A stretch of 64,000 nt of DNA, taken from positions 1 to 64,000 of the forward strand of contig JARRPX010000009.1 in assembly GCA_037382465.1 (NCBI GenBank), read 5' to 3'. The stretch is from Anaerolineales bacterium. Lineage in GTDB: Bacteria > Chloroflexota > Anaerolineae > Anaerolineales > E44-bin32. The position numbers and the translations under genes are program-made. This document shows, one piece after another, positions 1 to 7,339 of this stretch (within the stretch, counting starts at the first letter, position 1; the number at the start of each line of letters is the position of its first letter). Below the pieces are notes generated by a model. That model was not told the DNA's origin, did no database searches, and was given only the letters and a program-made list of their open reading frames with translations.

Positions 1-75
1 TTTCATCGCAGGAGCAGTTACAATCACGGGTTCTTTGTTCGTCAGTGAAGTTGTGTTTTGTATCTGAATTGGTAT

Positions 76-966
76 ATGTCAAAAGAAGGTATAACAATTT
101 TATCCAGCCTCATTTTCAGTCTTTCGGTGGTCTCTCTTGGTGGTCCGATCTTGGGAGAACTGGTGGCGACGCTGCCACCGTTTTTTAATGTCAAGAACGC
201 CATCCGATCCGCACAAGAATTGGGATTGGCGTACGAAGAAGTATCCTTTCCTACGGGCGACGGTATCATCCTGCGAGGCTGGTATTTTCCCGTCGAAGGC
301 GCGGATGCACCCGCCGTTCTGTATGCTCCCGCCACGTCGAAAGATCAACGCTCCGGCCTATCCCTGGTGCTCCCGCTGCACGAGGCGGGATTCAACGTGC
401 TGCTCTTCAGCTACCGCGGCTACGGCATGAGTGACGGCAACATCCATGGTTTTTCCTACGGCGCACGCGAAAGTCTGGACGTGGATGCAGCAGTACGATA
501 CCTGCACCAGGAAAAAGGGGTTCAGAGAATCGGCGCACTCGGCCACTCCGCCGGCGCAGTATCGATCATCCTCAGCGCCGCACGCAATCCCGGCATCGAC
601 GCCGTCGTGGCCGCCTCTCCCTTCCGTTCCATGGAAGAAATATGGAACACGAACCGTCCGGCTATCATCCCTCTGCCCCTGTTCGAGCTGATGATCCGCA
701 CGTCGGAATTTCTGAAGGGCTTCTCGAGGGATCAGGTCCGGCCGCTCGACGTGATCGCCGACATCGCGCCCCGCCCGCTGCTGATCATCCACGGCATCGA
801 CGACAAACGCATCACCATCGAACAAGCGCAAGCCCTTTTCGACGCCGCCGCAGAACCGAAGCAAATGTGGTTGTTCGAGGACATCGGCCACGCGCAGGTT
901 CGGACGGTCGTGATGGACGAGCACATCGATGCGATCATCGCATTCCTCGACGATGCGCTGAACTGA
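76..966 (+). CDS. alpha/beta hydrolase, membrane-anchored
   Basis: A serine hydrolase of the alpha/beta-hydrolase fold; its substrate is unknown. The nucleophile elbow GHSAG places the catalytic serine near residue 158, the acid is the second Asp of HGIDD near 243, and the histidine of DIGHAQ lies near 272. A SYRGYG motif typical of the family precedes the elbow. The first about 25 residues are hydrophobic and look like a signal anchor, with the catalytic domain probably outside the membrane. An in-frame TTG at 58 would add six residues; the ATG at 76 is preferred, though neither has a strong ribosome site. It converges on cpaF with a shared terminator between them. Related proteins are often annotated as acylaminoacyl-peptidase-like or BAAT-like hydrolases, but nothing here fixes a substrate. 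Confidence 0.85.
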   Translation: MSKEGITILSSLIFSLSVVSLGGPILGELVATLPPFFNVKNAIRSAQELGLAYEEVSFPTGDGIILRGWYFPVEGADAPAVLYAPATSKDQRSGLSLVLPLHEAGFNVLLFSYRGYGMSDGNIHGFSYGARESLDVDAAVRYLHQEKGVQRIGALGHSAGAVSIILSAARNPGIDAVVAASPFRSMEEIWNTNRPAIIPLPLFELMIRTSEFLKGFSRDQVRPLDVIADIAPRPLLIIHGIDDKRITIEQAQALFDAAAEPKQMWLFEDIGHAQVRTVVMDEHIDAIIAFLDDALN

Positions 967-1017
967 CTTACACGTTACAGCCACGATAACCCATTTTCAC
1001 ATCGAGGTGAATCAAAC

Positions 1018-1043
1018 GAGGGCTGCCCTTGAGGGCAGCCCTC
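1018..1043. terminator. bidirectional terminator hairpin
   Basis: A perfect 11-bp stem (GAGGGCTGCCC paired with its complement) closes a TTGA loop between two convergent genes. There is no long T run on either side, so it may act as a weak or factor-assisted terminator for both. Confidence 0.6.
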
Positions 1044-1064
1044 TAACGTTTGAACTCGACTGCG

Positions 1065-2384
1065 TCAGCGCCGGCGCGTACGGTGCGTTATGGTCGCATC
1101 ACCGACTCCGAACACCTGCGCGGATAAATCGTAACCTGCCTGGACCAGTCTTTTCCCGAACATGGGACGCAAACCGGTCGGCTTGAGTACTCCGTGTACT
1201 TTGCCGTTTTCCGAAGCTTGCTGCTCCTCGAAGGTGAAGAGATCGCTCATCACCACGGTCTGACCTTCCATGCCACAGACTTCCGAGACCCCCGTCACTT
1301 TACGGCTGCCGTCGCGCAGACGCGTCTGCTGCACGATCAGGTCCACGGCCGAGGCGATCTGCTCGCGCACGACTTTGAGCGGCAGGGGCACGTCTGAGAT
1401 CAGCGAAAGTGTCTCCAGGCGCGAAATCGCGTCGCGTGGGGAGTTGGCGTGCACCGTCGTCAGGGAACCGTCGTGGCCCGTGTTCATCGCCTGCAGCATG
1501 TCCAGGGCTTCGCCGCCGCGCACCTCGCCGACGATGATGCGATCGGGCCGCATGCGTAATGCGTTACGCACCAGGTGCCGGATGGGCACTTCTCCCCTCC
1601 CCTCCACGTTGGGTGGTTTCACTTCCAGACGCACCAGGTTGCTGTGGTGCAGGCGCAGCTCGGCCGCGTCCTCGATCGTGACCAGGCGCTCACCCTCGGG
1701 AATGAACTCGGAGAGTATGTTGAGCAGCGTGGTTTTTCCCGATCCCGTACCGCCGGAAACCACGATGTTCAGCCGGGCGACGACGCAGGCCTCCAGAAAA
1801 TCCGCCACGTGCTGCGTCAAGGAATTGAAGCGCACGAGGTCTTCCACGCGCAGGCGCTCCCGGGAAAACTTGCGGATTGTGACGCTCGGACCGTCGACGG
1901 ACACCGGAGGAATGACGGCGTTGACACGCGAGCCATCCGGCAATCTGGCATCCACCGTCGGATTATCGGCATCGATGCGGCGGCCCAATGGGAGAATGAT
2001 GCGGTCGATGAGCCTGAGAATTTCGCTTTCGTCCCGGAAACGTATCGAGGACACCTCCAACCGGCCGTCGCGCTCGATGAACACTTGCCCCCCACCGTTG
2101 ATCATGACTTCGCTGATGCTGGGATCGTCCAGCAGCGGCTGGATTTCACCGTACCCTAGCAAATCGTTGGCGACCCGCTGGAAGACCTGTTCGCGCAGAC
2201 CTTCAGATAAATGGATTCCGGCTTGCTCGTATACATCGTGCAGCAGTTGGTCGACGGCTTCATCGTGGGATTTACCGTTCGATCCATTTTCCAACTTCGC
2301 AGAAACCTGTTCGGTAAGCCAGACGGTCAATTTCGCCAGCGTCTCTGCATCCACGCTCTGCGCCACCGGCTGACGATTAATCAT
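1065..2384 (-). CDS. cpaF: CpaF/TadA-type secretion ATPase
   Basis: A hexameric ATPase of the type II/IV secretion superfamily, CpaF branch, which powers Tad/Flp pilus assembly in complete systems. The N-terminal helical domain is followed by the RecA-like domain with Walker A GGTGSGKT near residues 211-218, an aspartate box (TIEDAAELRL), and a Walker B/His-box region around RPDRIIVGEVRGGEA and TGHDGSLTTVHAN. The length of 439 residues is normal. The ATG at 2384 is chosen because it follows a GGAGG site and gives an 8-base overlap with the upstream small gene; an upstream in-frame start would run deep into that gene. No other Tad genes (tadB, tadC, flp, cpaB) are adjacent, so it is either an orphan or serves a machine encoded elsewhere. 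Confidence 0.9.
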   Translation of the reverse strand: MINRQPVAQSVDAETLAKLTVWLTEQVSAKLENGSNGKSHDEAVDQLLHDVYEQAGIHLSEGLREQVFQRVANDLLGYGEIQPLLDDPSISEVMINGGGQVFIERDGRLEVSSIRFRDESEILRLIDRIILPLGRRIDADNPTVDARLPDGSRVNAVIPPVSVDGPSVTIRKFSRERLRVEDLVRFNSLTQHVADFLEACVVARLNIVVSGGTGSGKTTLLNILSEFIPEGERLVTIEDAAELRLHHSNLVRLEVKPPNVEGRGEVPIRHLVRNALRMRPDRIIVGEVRGGEALDMLQAMNTGHDGSLTTVHANSPRDAISRLETLSLISDVPLPLKVVREQIASAVDLIVQQTRLRDGSRKVTGVSEVCGMEGQTVVMSDLFTFEEQQASENGKVHGVLKPTGLRPMFGKRLVQAGYDLSAQVFGVGDATITHRTRRR

Positions 2385-2673
2385 CGCCGGCCTCCTCCAG
2401 ATCTTCCGCTGGCACGATCCACAGGATTTTCTGCTTGTTGACGGAGATGAATCCGGCCTCGAACTTCTCATCCTCCCGAATTACCCGGGCATCCGTAACC
2501 GGTAAAAATAAATCCGACTCGTTGATTTCATCGCTGAGCCGGTTTGCAGGATTTAGATGGATCGTCCCGTGGATGCGAGTGTCGAGGCATTGGATGATCA
2601 CTCGCAGCGGGGTTTTCGACACGACTTCCGTAAAGTATTTACCAAAGGTTTCAACCCGCGTCATCGCTACCAT
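2377..2673 (-). CDS. conserved small protein preceding CpaF
   Basis: A 98-residue soluble acidic protein with no recognised domain. The middle (roughly residues 20-70) looks like a small beta-rich fold: strands LRVIIQ, RIHGTIHL, DARVIR. The C-terminus is acidic (PAEDLEEAGDD). Its stop overlaps the cpaF start by 8 bases, so the two are translationally coupled and probably functionally linked. A second ATG at 2664 is possible; the AGAGAGG site lies slightly close to the first and slightly far from the second. The role is unknown; a regulatory or adaptor role toward the ATPase is only inferred from coupling. Confidence 0.7.
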   Translation of the reverse strand: MVAMTRVETFGKYFTEVVSKTPLRVIIQCLDTRIHGTIHLNPANRLSDEINESDLFLPVTDARVIREDEKFEAGFISVNKQKILWIVPAEDLEEAGDD

Positions 2674-2981
2674 GCACCTCTCTAAATTTTTATACTTCGC
2701 AGCTTGCGTATGGGGAATTGGATCACACTTACATTCGATCCATACATGATGCCATCTTATCAGACAAGGATAGCCCTGCGACCTTACAGTTCTTTTACAG
2801 GGAACTCCCCGGCTTTCTATGCGCCGGCGAATTAAGCGTCGTCAGGATGGATACAACGGGAAGCTTCGGTTGGGGTTAATCATGGTAAATCGTGCGATAT
2901 TGTGCGAAAATGATAGCGGCAAGAGACGGCACTGCGGCTGATGAGAACACTGCGCCGTCCAGATGCACGAAAAGAGGTCGA
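2674..2981. other. divergent intergenic region, no gene seen
   Basis: This AT-richer stretch separates the cpaF pair (minus) from the DegV gene (plus) and must hold the promoters of both. No convincing small gene, RNA or palindromic operator was recognised. Confidence 0.5.
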
Positions 2982-3884
2982 ATGATGAGCACCAAACAGC
3001 GCGTTCAAGTTGTTACCGACATGGGCTGTTCCTTCCGGCCGGGGGACCCAGAGGTACAGGAATGCGGTATTTCGCTCATACCGCTTCAGCTTGCCATCCT
3101 CGAGAGTGGTGTATGGAAGACGAAGCAGGAGACCGAGATCGAGCCAGGGCAGTTTTACAATATCATGCAGCGCATGATCGTCGAGGACGGTGAGCTGCCA
3201 AAGACGTCGGGCTTAAGTCCGGGCATCGCCCGCGACATCTACCTCAATCTGTTCCGAGAGAAGGATGCGGAGGCCGTTTTTTCCATCCACGTCACCAAAG
3301 CACATTCCCAGGCCATGTCTGCGGCGCTCATCGGCGCTCAGGAAGCGAAGAAGGAAGCCGGGGAAGACCTGCCCATCGCTGTGATGGACTCGAAGTCGTT
3401 ATCGCTGGGGCAGTATTGGATTGCCAAGCACGCCGCCTGGTTGGCGCAGAAAGGCGCCGATCTGAAATCCATCATCGACGAAATCTCGCAGCTCATTCCC
3501 AAGATCGAGGTTCTCGTCGTGCTGGAGACGTTTGAAAATCTGAAGAAAGGCGGCCGAGCGGAGCAGATCAAAGGCATGCTGGCTTCGATGTTCTCGGCGA
3601 TCTCCATCCATCCCATCCTGGCGGTTAAAGAAGGGAAATTGGATCTGTTCGGCCGGGCACGCAGCGCCAGCAAAGCGAGGAAGAAAATCGTTGACATGAT
3701 CGGCGACATGGGCGATATGATCAAGATGGGTGTGATCCACACCAACGCGCCGGCGTTGGCCGAAGAGGTGAAAACCTCGGTCGGCAACTTCTTCAAGGAG
3801 AAAATTCCGATCGTGGATGCCGGTCCGGCGCTGGCCACGCACGCCGGTGAGCGAGCGGTCGCCGTCGTCGCCCAGAAGAAGTAA
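2982..3884 (+). CDS. DegV family fatty-acid-binding protein
   Basis: A member of the DegV family, two-domain proteins that bind a single fatty acid; in Firmicutes the related FakB proteins present fatty acids to a kinase. Family signatures seen are the N-terminal strand VQVVTDMGCSF, the SGLSPG segment that corresponds to the lipid-head-group contact (usually TSQPS), and the second-domain region FENLKKGGRAEQIKG, which matches the L-x-x-L-x-x-GGR motif. About 300 residues is normal length. The start is one of two consecutive ATGs (2982, 2985) after an AGAGGT site; 2985 has the better spacing. The gene stands alone, with no FakA-like kinase nearby, so the partner is unknown. Confidence 0.85.
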   Translation: MMSTKQRVQVVTDMGCSFRPGDPEVQECGISLIPLQLAILESGVWKTKQETEIEPGQFYNIMQRMIVEDGELPKTSGLSPGIARDIYLNLFREKDAEAVFSIHVTKAHSQAMSAALIGAQEAKKEAGEDLPIAVMDSKSLSLGQYWIAKHAAWLAQKGADLKSIIDEISQLIPKIEVLVVLETFENLKKGGRAEQIKGMLASMFSAISIHPILAVKEGKLDLFGRARSASKARKKIVDMIGDMGDMIKMGVIHTNAPALAEEVKTSVGNFFKEKIPIVDAGPALATHAGERAVAVVAQKK

Positions 3885-4181
3885 GAGAAGCAGAATCTGC
3901 AGGAACACAAGCTAAGCCAGTCCGAGTTACCCAAACGCAGCGTATTGCAGTTGGCAAGTGCATACGCTGTTTTTTCGTTTCGAATGATCTCCGGCGCAGC
4001 GATGAGAGACATCCGGGCTGCCGCTCGCGGCAGCGCGGGACGCAATACGAGGATCGTCGTTCATCCCGCCTGCTTCTCCTTCGCGGCGGGATCACATGGG
4101 CGATCGTTCGGTAGTACAATCCTCGTATACCGCTCGAGAAGGCAAGGCTGAGCCTCTTGCATCGAGATGAGGAGAAAAAGA

Positions 4182-5054
4182 ATGAGCGTCATCGAAATCA
4201 ATCATCTGACCAAGTATTACGGCAAGGCTCGGGGCATCATCGATGTCACGCTGAACATCGAAGAAGGTGAGATTTTTGGTTTCATCGGCCCCAACGGCGC
4301 GGGGAAATCCACGACGATCCGCCTGCTGTGTTCGTTGATCTATCCCACCAGCGGAGAGGCCAAGATATTCGGCAAGGATTGCATCAAGTATGGCCCCGAG
4401 ATCCGGCAGGAAATCGGCTATCTGCCCTCGGAGGTCTTCTATTACGACCGCATGAAGGTCATCGATCTGCTCAAATACTCTGCGAGCTTCTACAAGAAGG
4501 ATTGCAGCGACCGCATCCAGGAGCTGGCAGATATCATGGAACTGGACCTGAACCGCAGGATCGACGACCTCTCCTACGGAAACAAGAAGAAAGTGGGCAT
4601 CGTTCAGGGGCTGCTGCACTCACCCAAAGTGATTTTTCTCGACGAGCCGACCGCCGGGCTCGACCCGCTGATCCAGCACAAATTCTTCGACCTGATCCGC
4701 GACGAAAACAAAAAGGGCGCCACGGTCTTCTTCTCGTCGCACATACTTTCCGTGGTGCAGAAAATTTGCAACCGCGTGGCGATCATCCGCGAGGGAAAAA
4801 TCGTCGAAATCAAGGACATCAAGACGCTGCAGCGAGAGAATTATAAGAAAATTACCATCGTCGCCGACGGCGTCGACGGAGCAGGCTTCCAGATACCCGG
4901 TGTGACCCATCTGGAGACACAAAACAACTCGGTGAGTTTCTTTTTCAAGGGCGACATCAACGTGCTTACGAAGAAGATCGCGGCGTTGAAGGTTAACGAC
5001 GTGGCTATCGAAGAACCTACGCTTGAAGAAATCTTCATGCATTACTACGAGTAG
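4182..5054 (+). CDS. ABC-2 type exporter ATP-binding protein
   Basis: The nucleotide-binding subunit of an ABC exporter. Walker A GPNGAGKS lies at residues 36-43, the signature is the variant LSYGNKKK, and Walker B VIFLDEPTAGLDP follows with the H-loop SSHIL. The C-terminal 80 residues form the usual regulatory extension of DrrA/NatA-like ATPases, ending in EPTLEEIFMHYY. The ATG at 4182 is chosen because GAGGAG lies 7 bases upstream. It is followed 8 bases later by two permease genes, forming a complete transporter with one ATPase and two membrane subunits. Substrate unknown; relatives export antibiotics, lipids or Na+. Confidence 0.93.
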   Translation: MSVIEINHLTKYYGKARGIIDVTLNIEEGEIFGFIGPNGAGKSTTIRLLCSLIYPTSGEAKIFGKDCIKYGPEIRQEIGYLPSEVFYYDRMKVIDLLKYSASFYKKDCSDRIQELADIMELDLNRRIDDLSYGNKKKVGIVQGLLHSPKVIFLDEPTAGLDPLIQHKFFDLIRDENKKGATVFFSSHILSVVQKICNRVAIIREGKIVEIKDIKTLQRENYKKITIVADGVDGAGFQIPGVTHLETQNNSVSFFFKGDINVLTKKIAALKVNDVAIEEPTLEEIFMHYYE

Positions 5055-5062
5055 GTGCGAGC

Positions 5063-5866
5063 ATGAACATTTTCTTGCACGAATTCAAACAAAATATTCG
5101 CTCCGTGGTCACCTGGTCCGTTTCACTGGCGATATTGATCTACGTCTTTTCCACACTCTATACCGGCTTTGCGGCACAAGCGGAGCTTCTCAACCAGACG
5201 CTGGAAAAGTTCCCGAAAGAATTTTTAATGGCCTTCGGCATGTACGGCATCGATATGTCCACCGTGCTCGGCTTTTTCACCCTGACCATCGTCTTCTGTC
5301 AGATTTGCGTCTCCATCCAGGCGGCCAATTACGGTTTTTCCATGGTCTCCATCGAAGAGCGGGAGATGACGGCAGATTTCCTCATGACCAAACCCGTCGG
5401 GCGTGCAAAGATCATGAGCAGCAAGCTGCTCGCCGCCATCGCCAGTCTGGCCATCACCAATCTTGTCGTTTGGGTGAGCAGCTACGTGTTCATCAATCTC
5501 TATCGGGGTGGAAGGCCCTACGATGGCAAGACATTGAGTCTGATGCTCTTGAGCATCGCGTTTATGCAGCTCTTCTTTCTCACCGTCGGCATACTGATTT
5601 CGCTGCTGCCGAAGAAGATCCGCAGCGTCACCCCGTATTCGATGGGCATCGTGTTTGGTCTTTACGTGTTGAACGCTTTTAGCGACATGATCGGTGAGGA
5701 TACGTTGTCCTACATCTCACCGTTCCGGCAATTCGATCCAAACAACATCGTCCGCAGCGGAAGTCTCGACATGCCATTAACGCTGGCCAGCGTGGTGGTT
5801 ATCCTGCTTTCCGTCGGTCTGAGCTATCTGATTTACCAGCGAAGAGACATCCATACGGCGGTGTGA
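5063..5866 (+). CDS. ABC-2 type transporter permease (first copy)
   Basis: A 267-residue integral membrane protein with six predicted membrane segments, the first beginning right after a short N-terminal amphipathic helix (MNIFLHEFKQNIRS). The cytoplasmic loop EEREMTADFLMTKPVGRAKI matches the coupling region of ABC-2 permeases of the NatB type, which carries the conserved E-R-E-x-x-T pattern. It starts 8 bases after the ATPase stop, and its stop precedes the second permease by 11 bases. The two permeases share their N-terminal pattern (MNIFL-E-K-N-RS) and arose by duplication; they probably form a heterodimer. Confidence 0.9.
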   Translation: MNIFLHEFKQNIRSVVTWSVSLAILIYVFSTLYTGFAAQAELLNQTLEKFPKEFLMAFGMYGIDMSTVLGFFTLTIVFCQICVSIQAANYGFSMVSIEEREMTADFLMTKPVGRAKIMSSKLLAAIASLAITNLVVWVSSYVFINLYRGGRPYDGKTLSLMLLSIAFMQLFFLTVGILISLLPKKIRSVTPYSMGIVFGLYVLNAFSDMIGEDTLSYISPFRQFDPNNIVRSGSLDMPLTLASVVVILLSVGLSYLIYQRRDIHTAV

Positions 5867-5877
5867 GGAGGCCAACC

Positions 5878-6672
5878 ATGAATATTTTCCTCAGAGAACT
5901 CAAAGCCAATCTGCGTTCGCTTTTAATCTGGGCGGTCCTCATCGTTCTCTTCATCTGGATCGCCATGACCAAGTTCTCCGCCTATGCGAACAACCCGGAG
6001 ATGCTGAAAATATTGGACAACATGCCTCCCGCGCTGTTGGAAGCCTTCCAGATGAACGCCTTCAATCTGACCACGGTCACGGGTTTCTTCGGCGTATGCT
6101 TCACTTACTTCGCCCTGCTCAGCACGGTTTTCGCCGCCATGCTGGGCAGCGACATCATATCCAAGGAGGAACGGGACAAGACCGTCGAATTTACGCTCAC
6201 GCTGCCCGTTCCGCGTTGGAAGCTGGTGACTGCCAAGATCATGGCCGCGGTGGTACACAGCATCGCCTTTCTTCTGATCATCTGGGGCGTATCCCTGATC
6301 AGCGTCATCCCGTACCATCCGGACCACGAGTTCTACAAGTTCGTCGCTTTATGCATGCTGGCCCTGGTGATCATGCAGTTCACCTTCCTCGCCGTGGGTA
6401 TTTTTCTGGGCTGCGCGCTGAAGCAGTACAAACGCGCCGGTTCGATCGCCGTGTCGCTGCTGCTCGCCACGTACTTCATGTCGATCATATCCGGCCTGGA
6501 CAAGAAGCTGGATTTTCTGAAATACTTCTCACCCTTCAAGTATTTCAATCCGGCGAAACTGCTGAACGAGGCGCATCTGGATATGCTCTACGTGTGGATC
6601 TCGCTGGGCATCATCGCCGTCTGCATCATCGCTGGTTACATTACCTATAACCGGCGAGATTTGTATATTTGA
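5878..6672 (+). CDS. ABC-2 type transporter permease (second copy)
   Basis: Membrane partner of the preceding permease, 264 residues, with six predicted membrane segments and the same coupling-loop pattern (SKEERDKTVEFTLTLPVPRWKL). The ATG at 5878 follows TGAGGAGG by 6 bases and is clearly the start; an in-frame codon at 5863 would overlap the previous stop. This is the last gene of the transporter operon. The palindrome at 6711-6743, with TTTCTTT after its stem, may serve as the operon terminator. Confidence 0.9.
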   Translation: MNIFLRELKANLRSLLIWAVLIVLFIWIAMTKFSAYANNPEMLKILDNMPPALLEAFQMNAFNLTTVTGFFGVCFTYFALLSTVFAAMLGSDIISKEERDKTVEFTLTLPVPRWKLVTAKIMAAVVHSIAFLLIIWGVSLISVIPYHPDHEFYKFVALCMLALVIMQFTFLAVGIFLGCALKQYKRAGSIAVSLLLATYFMSIISGLDKKLDFLKYFSPFKYFNPAKLLNEAHLDMLYVWISLGIIAVCIIAGYITYNRRDLYI

Positions 6673-6710
6673 TTCTACGGTCAGGTTTACAACTTGCATT
6701 TACATTAACT

Positions 6711-6743
6711 GTAGGGGCCGACCTGCGCGTCGGCCCTTTCTTT
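6711..6743. repeat. REP-like palindrome A, possible terminator
   Basis: GTAGGG precedes an 8-bp perfect stem (GGGCCGAC / GTCGGCCC) with loop CTGCGC, followed by TTTCTTT. It belongs to the repeat family found also at 6804, 6908, 7121, 9953 and 10001. Its place after the transporter operon and the T-rich tail would let it terminate transcription. Confidence 0.6.
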
Positions 6744-6803
6744 ACATCGATTCGATCCGGGCGGACCCCTGTGTCCCCCCTACACGGCATCCATTCGATC
6801 CAT

Positions 6804-6832
6804 GTAGGGACGACCCGTCGGGTCGCCCTTAC
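6804..6832. repeat. REP-like palindrome B
   Basis: GTAGGGA, inner stem CGACCC / GGGTCG with a 3-base loop, then CCCTTAC. The ends match those of the other copies while the stem sequence differs. Confidence 0.55.
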
Positions 6833-6903
6833 ACGTCAACTCCCCCAAAATATTGGGCGATCATGGACTGGAGCGTCCCAATGTGACACCTTCATAGAAG
6901 GTT

Positions 6904-6932
6904 ATAAGGGCGGTTCGCGAACCGCCCCTCAC
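6904..6932. repeat. REP-like palindrome C
   Basis: A perfect 20-bp palindrome (GGGCGGTTCGCGAACCGCCC, 6908-6927) preceded by TAA and followed by CTCAC. The same 20 bases recur at 9957-9976. Confidence 0.65.
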
Positions 6933-7120
6933 ACTTAAATTCTTCTCATCCTGAGCGGAGTGAGCTTCGAAGAGGCGAACGAAGTCGAAGGACGGCTGAC
7001 CTTCTGATTATGAGGGATGAATACCTTCCTTCAACTACGGGCTTTGCCCTCCGCTTAGGATGATGAAAATAGGAAACTCACCTGATGTCCTCACACGCCA
7101 AATTATTGAATCATTGCATG

Positions 7121-7145
7121 GTCGGGTTTGGAACCCGACCCTACA
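7121..7145. repeat. REP-like palindrome D
   Basis: GTCGGGTT / AACCCGAC stem with a 3-base loop, followed by CCTAC, the right end shared by this repeat family. Confidence 0.5.
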
Positions 7146-7339
7146 AGCTGGATCGCCAATCCAAAACTCGCTTGTAGATTCTGTCACAAAAAAGCCCTAT
7201 AATCCGTTACATACAATGAAGTGAGTACCAACGATACCTTCGCCTCGATTCGGTTGTGCATCCACACTTCCACGAACCGGACCGACGAAGCTCTTATTTT
7301 GCCATTTGCCAGGGATCGCGTCAGAATGGGAGGGACCGT

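Larger units (their letters stand above)
6673..7339. other. gene-free region rich in short palindromic repeats
   Basis: No gene is supported in these 667 bases. They contain four palindromic elements of one family (listed separately), plus a TCCTGAGCGGAG...CGAAGTCGAAGGA element at about 6952-7000, a type of dispersed repeat seen in many bacterial genomes. A reverse-oriented relative occurs at about 55150-55195. The promoter of the beta-helix gene must lie near the right end. Confidence 0.6.

Noticed and set aside
1018-1043. Possible RNA element before cpaF
   Set aside because: It is a simple hairpin between convergent 3' ends, better read as a terminator.
1270-2373. Long plus-strand reading frame of about 367 codons
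   Set aside because: It is antisense to cpaF, rich in Arg/Ser without domain features, and disagrees with the strong cpaF motifs.
6711-7145. CRISPR-like array of repeats
   Set aside because: Copies are palindromic, unevenly spaced, variable in stem and lack uniform spacers; no cas genes lie near.
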